A stretch of DNA of 19,631 nt from Gammaproteobacteria bacterium (GTDB lineage: Bacteria > Pseudomonadota > Gammaproteobacteria > JABABF01), in the NCBI GenBank assembly GCA_014238345.1, contig JABABF010000103.1, forward strand, positions 1 to 19,631. Direction: 5' to 3'. The translations under genes were made by a program, and so were the position numbers. A model generated the notes under the pieces. The model saw only the letters and a list, made by a program, of their open reading frames with translations, was not told the origin of the DNA and ran no database searches. Below are positions 7,612 to 15,036 of this stretch, piece by piece (position 1 is the stretch's first letter; each line of letters starts with the position of its first letter).

Positions 7612-8872
7612 CTAATACCCGCCCAAGAAATAGCACTGTACCCGTCACCTGATCGCGGATGAGAAAGATAAAAGGACGATCAATGCGCAGTTCTACGGTC
7701 GGCTCGTGCAGTGGCATGGATGTCAGGCGCATCATCACCGCTGTGGCTGCCGCCGCTTCGGTGCCCGCCTCATCTACGGAGATAAAGGCCTTGTGCACCA
7801 CCTCGCTGATGGATAGATCCCCCTCGCTGAGCGCGGAAAAATCCGCCGCATCGCTGAAGGCTACGGGCATCCCCAGCGAGGACAGTGCTGCAGATAATTG
7901 CAAATCTTCAGAGAACTCGAATTTGGGCATCGTGAGCATCACCCGCCGCCGACTCAGCAATTGACCACTGCTCAGTGCCATGACCTGCTGACTGCTCAAT
8001 GCCGCCTCAACACGATCAAAATGGCCGGCTGCGGGCAACAGAATCAACATCGCCAAACCCTGGGCGGCGTAGGGTAACTCCAACGCCTGATAGCCCGAGC
8101 CACTGGCATAGGCGAAGTGCTCGGTCTGCCGCATCATCGGCACCTGTCGCTGAGCTCCTCCGGCGGCGTGGAACACCCCTTGGCTACTGTCATCACTGTC
8201 GAAGGGGTGTTGCCAGGCAGCCTTGAAATAAATGGCGTTACTCAGCACTAATCGCGTATCAATACGAATCGCGCCCGCCGGGATGAGCTCAGCTATCCGC
8301 TGCTCCGTCTGGTCGGCCACCCATCGATTGATGTGCACGCGGGAGCGATCGGGAAAGTTCATAAAATCCAGCTGCTGTAGCGCCGCACCGTAGTGCCGCG
8401 AGATGGTGGAGAGGTAGTCGCGGTGAAAATCATAGCCTTGCTGACCCCACAAGGCATTGGCAATATGCATCTCAAAACCAGCCGCCGCCGCACGGCCACT
8501 AAGTGCGCTATCCAACCCATGGAACGCTGGATGTAGCCGCACAGCGGGGAGACTGAAGCGCAACGCTGCGGCTATCTGCTGCGCTGTCTCGCCACGGGCA
8601 CCTGCATAGCACAGCGCCAGCGCCAGCGAAATACTGTGGGGCGAATAGAATAAATTGCCACTGGTGCCGCGCAATGAAGCGTAGAGCGCAAAGGCAAAAT
8701 CGCGGTTTCCTGCAGTCAATTCTCGCTGCTCGGCTTCGCTCAAATCGAACTCGACCGGCGGGGTCGCCACTCCCAACGGCACCTGCTCGTTGCGATCAGG
8801 CTGGCTGCAATTTGCTAAATGCCATGGCAACAGGACACACAGCGACATAGCAAGCCATCGTGGATAGCGCAT
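7604..8872 (-). CDS. Serpin-family protease inhibitor, probable lipoprotein
   Basis: A 422-residue protein of normal serpin length. I place the start at the ATG at 8872, with GGAG nine bases upstream; an upstream TTG (8887) overlaps that ribosome site. Serpin landmarks are clear: GNLFYSPHSISLALALCYAGARGETAQQI near the N-terminus, LVLSNAIYFKAAWQHPFD, VPMMRQTE, MPKFEF, and the hinge-containing end VVHKAFISVDEAGTEAAAATA followed by RPFIFLI and FLGRVLD. The hinge (about residues 368-378) has small residues at P12-P9 (AAAA), as in inhibitory serpins. Counting from the hinge places the scissile bond near Thr384-Ser385, but the loop is about five residues longer than in antitrypsin, so P1 is uncertain. 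The signal peptide ends in LANC; Cys22 could be lipidated, although Asn at -1 is unusual. First gene of the cluster. Serpins trap serine or cysteine proteases; the target here is unknown. Confidence 0.88.
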   Translation of the reverse strand: MRYPRWLAMSLCVLLPWHLANCSQPDRNEQVPLGVATPPVEFDLSEAEQRELTAGNRDFAFALYASLRGTSGNLFYSPHSISLALALCYAGARGETAQQIAAALRFSLPAVRLHPAFHGLDSALSGRAAAAGFEMHIANALWGQQGYDFHRDYLSTISRHYGAALQQLDFMNFPDRSRVHINRWVADQTEQRIAELIPAGAIRIDTRLVLSNAIYFKAAWQHPFDSDDSSQGVFHAAGGAQRQVPMMRQTEHFAYASGSGYQALELPYAAQGLAMLILLPAAGHFDRVEAALSSQQVMALSSGQLLSRRRVMLTMPKFEFSEDLQLSAALSSLGMPVAFSDAADFSALSEGDLSISEVVHKAFISVDEAGTEAAAATAVMMRLTSMPLHEPTVELRIDRPFIFLIRDQVTGTVLFLGRVLDV

Positions 8873-9149
8873 AACTAGGAGCTCCAAAATACTTATTTAA
8901 GATGCAACGGCGCACAAAAACTCGCAGAGAATATAGCACACACCCAGCATAGAGCTCCATGTCCATGCCACACGGGAGATAGCCATCAATTAACATGACA
9001 TAAGTGCTATTCGCGCTCCAAAAAATCTGTAGAGCGGCACTTAAACTACTGCCAATACCCGCCAACATGTTATGATTTAGGGCTATATTGGTCGTGTGCA
9101 CTGCGTCAGCGCAACAGCACCATAACCCCAGCGAGTTAGGGAGCCAACC
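8873..9149. other. Divergent intergenic region between serpin cluster and GH3 gene
   Basis: This 277-nt AT-richer stretch separates the minus-strand serpin cluster from the plus-strand GH3 gene, so it should hold both promoters. Ribosome sites are visible at each end: GGAG before the serpin ATG and TAGGGAG before the GH3 ATG. A possible GH3 promoter is listed separately. On the minus strand a TATATT (8930-8935) could be a -10 box, but no good -35 is correctly spaced. I see no operator palindrome, coding frame or RNA gene. Confidence 0.55.
9049..9076 (+). promoter_or_regulatory. Possible sigma-70 promoter for the GH3 gene
   Basis: CTGCCA (9049-9054, four of six matches to TTGACA) and TATGAT (9071-9076, five of six to TATAAT) are separated by 16 bases. 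They lie about 73 bases before the GH3 start codon. The fit is modest and based on inspection only. Confidence 0.3.
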
Positions 9150-11987
9150 ATGAGTCCCTACCCAACCATTCAGCGCCCGCATCAGGGCAATGCACTACTA
9201 CCGCTGTTGATGATCGCCGGTATCGCGGTAGCAGCGATCGGCATGGGCTATCTACTGAAGTCACTGCGGGCACCACCACTGCCAGCATGGAGCTCAAATA
9301 GCGCTCAGGAGACACAATTTGTCGATGCATTGCTCTCACGCATGACTCTAGAGGAAAAAATTGGCCAATGTAACTTGGCCACACCGGCGATTGATCTCAG
9401 CGCAGATCGCACAGCACTGGGTGTCGACCCCAGCCGAGCGCTTGACATCTTCCAACTCAGCGCAACACAGCGCGAGGATTTGCGCCGTGGACATATCGGT
9501 GGCTTCATCGGTGCTGCCGGAGGAGATTTTGTGCGCACAGCACAGGCAGAGGTCGCTCAGAGCCGCTTGGGGATTCCATTGCTCTTCGGAGCCGAAGTAC
9601 TCCACGGCTACGCCACCATCTTTCCATCGCCCTTGGCAGAAGTCGCCAGCTGGAGCCCTACTCTAGCTGAGCGCACTGCCCGCGCCGCCGCTCGCGAAGC
9701 CACTGCTGTCGGCATCAACTGGACCCTCGCTCCAGCGGTCGATGTCGCCCGAGATGCGCGCTGGAAACGCATCGGCGAAAGCGCGGGGGAAGATGTACTC
9801 CTCGCCTCGCAATTCACCATAGCCCGGGTGCGCGGTTTCCAAGGCGAGGCGCTTGATTCAACAGATACCATAGCGGCCACAGCTAGACATTTCATCGCCG
9901 ACGGTGCCGCTGAGGGAGGCTTGGATTATGCGGCAACCGACCTCTCTGAACACACGATGCGTAGCGTCTATCTACCTCCATTCCAAGCTGCTATCAATAG
10001 CGGGGTCGCCACCATCATGACCTCTTTCAACGATATCAACGGCATGCCAGGCACCGCACACAAAAGCTATTTGATCGATCTTCTCAAGGGCGAACTCGGA
10101 TTCTCTGGCTTCGTCATTGCACGCCCGCAAGCTGGTGCTAAATCACTGTCCCATGACACCACCATCGATCCGTACGAGGCTATCCAGCGCACTTATGCCG
10201 CAGGGGTCGATATTCGCCTGGGCACCATGCCCTGTGGAGAACAACTGCGCACATGGAATCAGGGAAAACCACTAGAAAAGCAGTACATCGACGATGCCAC
10301 GCGCCGTATTCTGTCGGTCAAATACCAGCTCGGGCTGTTTGATAATCCCCTGCGCTATGCCAAGAAGCAACCAAAAAAAGAATTGTTGAGCACCGCCGCG
10401 CGTCAGCTGGCACGTACCGCTGGACGCGAATCCATCGTCTTACTCAAAAATGAAGGAGGGTTGTTGCCGCTGGCCAAGCGCGGCCAACGGCTCGCACTGA
10501 TCGGCCCCTTTATCAAAGACAAACAACACCTCAACGGCTCATGGCTACCACTCCATCGCCGCAGTGCAGGTGTCAGCCTGTACGAGGGTTTAGTCGCGGC
10601 GCGTGGCGGCGAAAACGGTCTGCTCTACACCCAAGGCTCAGGTATCACGACACCATTGACTGATGGCATCGCGGCGGCGGTGCGGGAAGCGCGGCGCGCA
10701 GATGTTGCGGTGCTGGCATTGGGAACAGTAAGCAAGCAACCCAAGGATGCCGCTATACGCACCCGCCTCCGTCTCCCAGACGCACAATTGGCACTGGCAC
10801 GCGCAGTCATCGCCACGGGTGTGCCTGTGGTTGTGTTGCTGCGTAACAGCGGGCCACTGGCACTGCCATGGCTGGCGGAACATGCCAACGCCATAGTAGA
10901 AACTTGGTTCCTCGGCTCAGAAACAGGCAATGCTGTAGCCGATATCTTGTTTGGCGATTATGCCCCCAGCGGTCGCCTGCCAGTGAGTTTTCCACGATAC
11001 GCAGAGCAAGAGCCGCTCTACTACAACCACAAAAATAGCGGCCAGCCCTCCGCAGCCTTGTTCCCGTTTGGCCACGGACTCAGCTATACCAGCTTTCGCT
11101 ATGAAGCCATTGAATTAGACAACTGGCTCGTGCCGCCACAGGAGGATTTGAAAGTAACAGTCACTGTGCGCAACACTGGACAGCGCGACGGGGAAACAGT
11201 GGCGCAGCTGTACCTGCACGATAGTGTGGCCAGCTCAACGAGACCAGTGCGCGAATTGAAAGCCTACCAGCGCCAACACATCAAAGCAGGTGAAACAGCA
11301 CAGATCGAATTCACTGTGCCCGAGTCTGCGCTACGCTTGGTCAATAATCAACAACAATGGGTATCGGAACCGGGACGATTTGATGTTTTTGTCGGAGCAA
11401 ACTCTGTGACTGGGCTACAGACACACTTTCACTCTATTCAGCAGCGGGATGCCACCGAAGCACTGCCGCTACGGGTCGGCTGGGATGGTGCCAATAATGG
11501 CCTTGAGCGAGCGCTGAGCCAAGCGACCGCCACTAAACAACACGATATATCAGAGTTGGTCGCCCTGTATCACCAATACCGTGCCGTGATACAGGGCGCA
11601 ATCCCCCCCAGTAGCGTAACGCTGACTGTCAGCATCACGACAGGTAGCCGGAGCATCGCAGAAGGTGGCGGAGAATTATGGTTGCAGCTGTTCGCTGACC
11701 ATAGTGCCTGGGAGAATGGTGTGGCGACGGCGTACCGGCTATTGCCTCCCAGCGAGGGCACCGTGGTGACTACCTTCCCCGGGTTGACACCGGGGGACTA
11801 CGCCCTACAGTTGTTCGATGACCTCAATGGCGATGCCAAACTCAATGTCGATGCGCTCGGCCTACCGACCGAGCCAGTCACTTTTTCCAACAGCGCGAAA
11901 TACACCCTGCACGGCGCTCCAGATTTTCAAGCAGTGCGCGTGCGCCTCAGCCCGGGAACCCTCTCACTCAGCCTCCCCCACCCTTAA
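9150..11987 (+). CDS. Membrane-anchored GH3 homologue with altered active site and C-terminal DUF2141-like domain
   Basis: A 945-residue protein; ATG preceded by TAGGGAG six bases upstream. Residues 15-37 are a hydrophobic segment without an obvious cleavage site, suggesting an N-terminal anchor with the rest in the periplasm. Residues 55-400 match the GH3 barrel (LAPAVDVARDARWKRIGES, TSFNDINGMPG) and 410-640 the second domain (ETWFLGSETGNAVADILFGDY). Residues 665-755 match the fibronectin-III-like domain and about 825-940 resemble DUF2141 (GDYALQLFDDLNGDAKL, GLPTEPVTFSN). Compared with BglX-type enzymes, the nucleophile motif Ser-Asp-Trp/His is replaced by Ala324-Arg325-Pro326. The usual Lys-His-Phe is Arg246-His-Phe, and the acid/base Glu region carries Asp533. 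Normal beta-glucosidase chemistry is therefore unlikely. The frame is intact, arguing for a retained non-catalytic role such as sugar binding. It probably shares a transcript with the SDR gene 43 nt downstream. Confidence 0.9.
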   Translation: MSPYPTIQRPHQGNALLPLLMIAGIAVAAIGMGYLLKSLRAPPLPAWSSNSAQETQFVDALLSRMTLEEKIGQCNLATPAIDLSADRTALGVDPSRALDIFQLSATQREDLRRGHIGGFIGAAGGDFVRTAQAEVAQSRLGIPLLFGAEVLHGYATIFPSPLAEVASWSPTLAERTARAAAREATAVGINWTLAPAVDVARDARWKRIGESAGEDVLLASQFTIARVRGFQGEALDSTDTIAATARHFIADGAAEGGLDYAATDLSEHTMRSVYLPPFQAAINSGVATIMTSFNDINGMPGTAHKSYLIDLLKGELGFSGFVIARPQAGAKSLSHDTTIDPYEAIQRTYAAGVDIRLGTMPCGEQLRTWNQGKPLEKQYIDDATRRILSVKYQLGLFDNPLRYAKKQPKKELLSTAARQLARTAGRESIVLLKNEGGLLPLAKRGQRLALIGPFIKDKQHLNGSWLPLHRRSAGVSLYEGLVAARGGENGLLYTQGSGITTPLTDGIAAAVREARRADVAVLALGTVSKQPKDAAIRTRLRLPDAQLALARAVIATGVPVVVLLRNSGPLALPWLAEHANAIVETWFLGSETGNAVADILFGDYAPSGRLPVSFPRYAEQEPLYYNHKNSGQPSAALFPFGHGLSYTSFRYEAIELDNWLVPPQEDLKVTVTVRNTGQRDGETVAQLYLHDSVASSTRPVRELKAYQRQHIKAGETAQIEFTVPESALRLVNNQQQWVSEPGRFDVFVGANSVTGLQTHFHSIQQRDATEALPLRVGWDGANNGLERALSQATATKQHDISELVALYHQYRAVIQGAIPPSSVTLTVSITTGSRSIAEGGGELWLQLFADHSAWENGVATAYRLLPPSEGTVVTTFPGLTPGDYALQLFDDLNGDAKLNVDALGLPTEPVTFSNSAKYTLHGAPDFQAVRVRLSPGTLSLSLPHP

Positions 11988-12030
11988 TCATCAAACGAGC
12001 GCCGCAATACTTATATTAAAAATAGTAACC

Positions 12031-12897
12031 ATGGCAAATAATGACAGTTGCAAGGGGCGCGTCGCCCTGATCACCGGTGCATCGCGCGGCATTGGCTTGG
12101 CGATAGCGCAACGCATCGCCGCCGAGGGTGCCGCCGTGGTGCTGGTCAGCTCGCGCCTAGGAAAACACGGCCAACAGCCCGGCACGCTGGAAGAGGCCGT
12201 CACCCTCATTCAAGCCAACGGCGGACAGGCCGTCGCCGAGGTGGCCGACCTGCAAGATGCCGGTCAACGCGCCGACTTGGTACAGCGCGCCGAGCAACAC
12301 TTCGGGGCACTGGACATCTTGGTCAACAATGCCGCTACTACCAAATGGGCTCTCCCCAGCCAATGTCAGCTGAAAGATCGACAGCGCATCTTTGAGGTCA
12401 ACTACAACGCCCCGATCGATTTATCTCAACAGGTCTTGCCGGGCATGCTAGAGCGCGGTCAAGGCTGGATTCTCAATATCACCAGCTCCTCGGCACAGCA
12501 ACCACAGGTGCCCTACAGAGACTCCCCAGAAGCCGCTCATATGATCGCGGTCTACGGCTCCAGCAAGTCTGCGCTAAATCGCTACACCGAGGGTTTGGCA
12601 CATGAAGTGGCCGGTAGCAATGTATTCGTCAACGCGTTGATGCCAGTGGCAATTGCACTGACAGAGCAGGCAGCGGCACTCGTTGGTCACATCGCCAAAA
12701 ACAGCCCCGACATGGCCGAGAATGTCGAAGTGATGGCCGAAGCGGCACTGGAACTAGTGACTGGGCGGCATGTCGGGCAGATCACCTACAGCCGTGTATT
12801 GCTGCACCAAGTGGCGCGCAAAGTACGCAGCGTGGACGGCAGCCAAGAGCTGGGAGATGCCTTCCTGCCAGCCAACATGGCACTGATTAGCGACTGA
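12031..12897 (+). CDS. Short-chain dehydrogenase/reductase
   Basis: A 288-residue cytoplasmic SDR, starting at the ATG at 12031. The frame is open further upstream, but that part overlaps the end of the GH3 gene, and the family's N-terminal strand begins right after this ATG. Rossmann motif TGASRGIG (15-22), NNAA (99-102), a conserved Asn near 124, Ser152-154, and the catalytic YGSSK (Tyr175, Lys179) are all present, so the enzyme should be active with NAD(P)H. A longer insertion (about 41-50, RLGKHGQQPG) follows the second strand. No strong SD is visible upstream, although the gene begins 43 nt after the GH3 stop and is likely co-transcribed. The substrate cannot be judged from sequence; the neighbouring GH3 homologue does not settle it. 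Confidence 0.88.
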   Translation: MANNDSCKGRVALITGASRGIGLAIAQRIAAEGAAVVLVSSRLGKHGQQPGTLEEAVTLIQANGGQAVAEVADLQDAGQRADLVQRAEQHFGALDILVNNAATTKWALPSQCQLKDRQRIFEVNYNAPIDLSQQVLPGMLERGQGWILNITSSSAQQPQVPYRDSPEAAHMIAVYGSSKSALNRYTEGLAHEVAGSNVFVNALMPVAIALTEQAAALVGHIAKNSPDMAENVEVMAEAALELVTGRHVGQITYSRVLLHQVARKVRSVDGSQELGDAFLPANMALISD

Positions 12898-12913
12898 TGG
12901 CGTGGGGTGGGAG

Positions 12914-13030
12914 ATGCCTGATTTATTAACCGCTTGGAGTAGTAAACAGGTCAGTGACCCAAAGGAAAATCTTCAAGCTCTGGTAGCTGATGAATCGGTA
13001 GCGCGAATTATGCAGGCTTCCCTAAGCTAA
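12914..13030 (+). CDS. Possible small ORF (38 residues) after the SDR gene
   Basis: An ATG preceded directly by GGTGGGAG opens a 38-codon frame ending in TAA at 13028-13030. The peptide begins MPDLLTAWSSKQ and ends RIMQASLS; it is polar, without a membrane segment or known motif. It sits 16 nt after the SDR stop and 10 nt before the end of the convergent ATPase gene, filling the gap almost completely. It may be a short co-transcribed gene, a remnant of a larger one, or chance. The SD spacing to the ATG is too tight to be ideal. Confidence 0.25.
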   Translation: MPDLLTAWSSKQVSDPKENLQALVADESVARIMQASLS

Positions 13031-13040
13031 TATCTAGGCA

Positions 13041-14285
13041 TCATTCCCCCCATAGACTTGATATGGGGATAGCATACAGATCCTTGCCAAAAGGAACGAT
13101 CGCGTCGCGATCATACAGCACAACCCCAGTTGCAAAGCGCGATCCTGTTGCACCCATGAGTTTGCGTAATCCCTTGAAATCTCGAGCAGTGACTGTCGAA
13201 GCGGCTTTAATTTCCACCCCAGCCAGCTGGCCTCCAGATTCCAGTACTAGATCTACTTCCAGCTTTTCCTTGTCGCGGAAATGACTGAAAGACACCGTTT
13301 TTTCCCACCAGCTGGATTGACATCGCAGCTCTTGGTAGATGAAAGTTTCCAACACCCGACCGAACTGAGTAGTATCCTTTCCTAAGGTGGCGGCATTCAG
13401 GCCGAGCAGAGCGCATGCCAATCCGGTATCGCCCAAATGCAACTTGGGTGTTTTGACAAGGCGCTTGAGCTGATTACTGTGCCATGGCGGCAGCTCCTCC
13501 AGCAGAAAAATACGCGACAGGAGCGTCAAGTACTCTAGCATAGTCGGGCGACTCATCTGAAACGACGTGGCAAGGTCAGAAGCATTGAGCAATCGTGCCG
13601 TAGAAGCGGCGGCCATCTGTAGCAGGCGCGGCAGATCAGCTAGATGTTTGATGCGGGCAAGATCGCGGATATCGCGCTGCACCAAAGTTGTGGCGTAATC
13701 CTTATACCAAGCTGTCCGCCGCCGAGGCGAGGCGCGCGCCAATGCGGGTGGAAAACCGCCGGCCACCACGCGCTCTACCAGCAACTTTCCCAGCCGCTGG
13801 CCAACAACGCCCGCCTTGAATGTACCTCCAAACAACGCCGACAGGAAGCTACCGGGCACTCCAGCGAGCTCTGCCTGAGCTAGCGGATGCAATTTCAATA
13901 TCTCCATTCGACCCGCCAGTGAATCTGCAAGCTTCGGCACTAGCAGCACATTAACTGAACCAGTCAAGATAAACCGCCCTGCTTCTCGCCGGGAATCCAC
14001 CGCCGCCTTCAACGAGGTGAACAGCTCCGGTACCCGCTGCACTTCGTCTAATATCACCCGCTCCGGAAGATCGGCAACATACCCCACTGGATCCACCTGC
14101 GCTGCGGCCCGTTGCACATCATCGTCAAAGCTGACATAGGTAAAGCCCACCTCGTCACCCACCTGCCGAGCCAGCGTTGTCTTGCCACTCTGCCGCGGCC
14201 CATGAATGAGTACTACTGGCGAATCTGCCAACGCCTCCATCACTCGAGGCATGAGCTGCCTGGGATATAGCTCAACGCTCTTCAT
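13041..14285 (-). CDS. AAA-type ATPase with DUF4143 domain
   Basis: A 414-residue cytoplasmic ATPase, ATG start. The N-terminal ATPase domain has a Walker A GPRQSGKTT (29-37), a Walker B RVILDEVQ (76-83) and a sensor-like FILTGS (105-110). The middle contains a winged-helix-like stretch (LLNASDLATSFQMSRPTMLEYL) that may bind DNA. The C-terminal DUF4143 part ends with EVDLVLESGGQLAGVEIKAA, resembling a PD-(D/E)XK nuclease-like core. Such proteins are common, patchily distributed accessory genes with no agreed function; some have been proposed as toxin-antitoxin or regulatory ATPases. It is convergent with the GH3-SDR pair and stands alone. The repeated, palindrome-containing DNA directly upstream (14356-14528) could be its control region or a mobile remnant. 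I see no strong ribosome site. Confidence 0.88.
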   Translation of the reverse strand: MKSVELYPRQLMPRVMEALADSPVVLIHGPRQSGKTTLARQVGDEVGFTYVSFDDDVQRAAAQVDPVGYVADLPERVILDEVQRVPELFTSLKAAVDSRREAGRFILTGSVNVLLVPKLADSLAGRMEILKLHPLAQAELAGVPGSFLSALFGGTFKAGVVGQRLGKLLVERVVAGGFPPALARASPRRRTAWYKDYATTLVQRDIRDLARIKHLADLPRLLQMAAASTARLLNASDLATSFQMSRPTMLEYLTLLSRIFLLEELPPWHSNQLKRLVKTPKLHLGDTGLACALLGLNAATLGKDTTQFGRVLETFIYQELRCQSSWWEKTVSFSHFRDKEKLEVDLVLESGGQLAGVEIKAASTVTARDFKGLRKLMGATGSRFATGVVLYDRDAIVPFGKDLYAIPISSLWGE

Positions 14286-14355
14286 ATCGTCTTATTGTGA
14301 CTCTGGATGTATCTGATCCCACAGGTCTATCAGCTTAGGCACTCTTCTAATCCTA

Positions 14356-14423
14356 AGATCTCAGTTGACTAATCGTAAACTGAGCCATTATCAATCCTTT
14401 TCATGGCTAATCTTTAGTACTGT
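14356..14423. repeat. Imperfect direct repeat, copy A
   Basis: This 68-nt unit recurs 103 bases to the right. The two copies share an identical 17-nt core (14369-14385) and a second similar block (GCTAATC...TACTGT). Copy A also contains a perfect 7-bp inverted repeat, CTCAGTT (14360-14366) and AACTGAG (14378-14384), with an 11-nt loop. It lies upstream of the ATPase gene, whose start codon is at 14285. It could be an operator or a remnant of a small mobile element. Confidence 0.65.
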
Positions 14424-14458
14424 ACAGCACATAAGCTGCAAATCCTCGACTAATTGAA

Positions 14459-14528
14459 AGATATCAATTGGCTAATCGTAAACTGAGCTTGAGCGATTAG
14501 AAATCTTTATAGCTAATTGTTGTACTGT
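14459..14528. repeat. Imperfect direct repeat, copy B
   Basis: Second copy of the repeat, 70 nt, with the identical core at 14472-14488. Here the longer inverted repeat of copy A is degraded, but a different one is present: CTAATCG (14472-14478) and CGATTAG (14494-14500). Together with copy A it occupies most of the 283-nt gene-free interval between the ATPase and diacylglycerol kinase genes. Confidence 0.65.
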
Positions 14529-14568
14529 CTGATCAAGTTCAACGCCCCAGCTACAGGGCAGCTCCCCA

Positions 14569-14976
14569 TCAGAACAACCAGCGCTCGCAGATTACCATGC
14601 CCCAGCACAAACCCGCCAATGAGAGGCTGAGCAGCAGAGCGGCGGCACCTTGATCCTTGGCGCGCCCAGCCAATGGGTGGCGCTCGGTGCTAATGCGGTC
14701 GGCAAGATTTTCCAACGCCGAATTCAACAACTCACAGATCAGCACCAGCAAGCAGCTCACCATCAACAGTGTGCGCTCAACACCGTCGCGCCCAAGCCAT
14801 AGCGCCACGGGTAACAGTAGCGCACAACACCATACTTCAATCCGAAAAGCGCGCTCAGTGCGCCAAGTGGCTACCAAGCCACGCCAGGCAAAGCCAGCGG
14901 CACGCAAGGCATGGGGCAACAGGGCTTTGGATGGCGGCTTGCCCGATTCTGGAGCGGTATCCATCGGCTCATTCAT
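14569..14976 (-). CDS. dgkA: Diacylglycerol kinase
   Basis: A small integral membrane kinase that phosphorylates diacylglycerol to phosphatidic acid, recycling lipid by-products in the inner membrane. I start at the ATG at 14976 (135 residues), because family members are about 120 residues and the conserved region begins HALRAAGFAWRGLVATWRTE. A longer frame reaches 15042 but overlaps the divergent phosphatase gene. The hallmark ELLNSALENLADRIS (with the catalytic Glu and the Asn-Ser-Ala-Glu core) and GRAKDQGAAALLL are present, as are three hydrophobic segments. No clear ribosome site is seen, so the exact start is uncertain. It is divergent from the phosphatase gene with about 60 nt between the start codons. 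Functional call is confident. Confidence 0.9.
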   Translation of the reverse strand: MNEPMDTAPESGKPPSKALLPHALRAAGFAWRGLVATWRTERAFRIEVWCCALLLPVALWLGRDGVERTLLMVSCLLVLICELLNSALENLADRISTERHPLAGRAKDQGAAALLLSLSLAGLCWGMVICERWLF

Positions 14977-15036
14977 AGAACGATAATAGTAGGCTGTGCC
15001 AACAGGATTATAGCCACTGGGCTTTAGAAACAAGTA

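Noticed and set aside
8873..8887. TTG start at 8887 for the serpin
   Set aside because: It overlaps the GGAG ribosome site for the ATG at 8872, which gives a better signal peptide and spacing.
11818..12030. Upstream extension of the SDR gene to 11818
   Set aside because: This part overlaps the end of the GH3 gene and has no SDR-like sequence; the conserved fold begins just after the ATG at 12031.
13041..14285. Phage-defence or toxin-antitoxin reading of the DUF4143 ATPase
   Set aside because: The gene has no defence or antitoxin partner in the window and the family is common outside such islands; only the ATPase call is supported.
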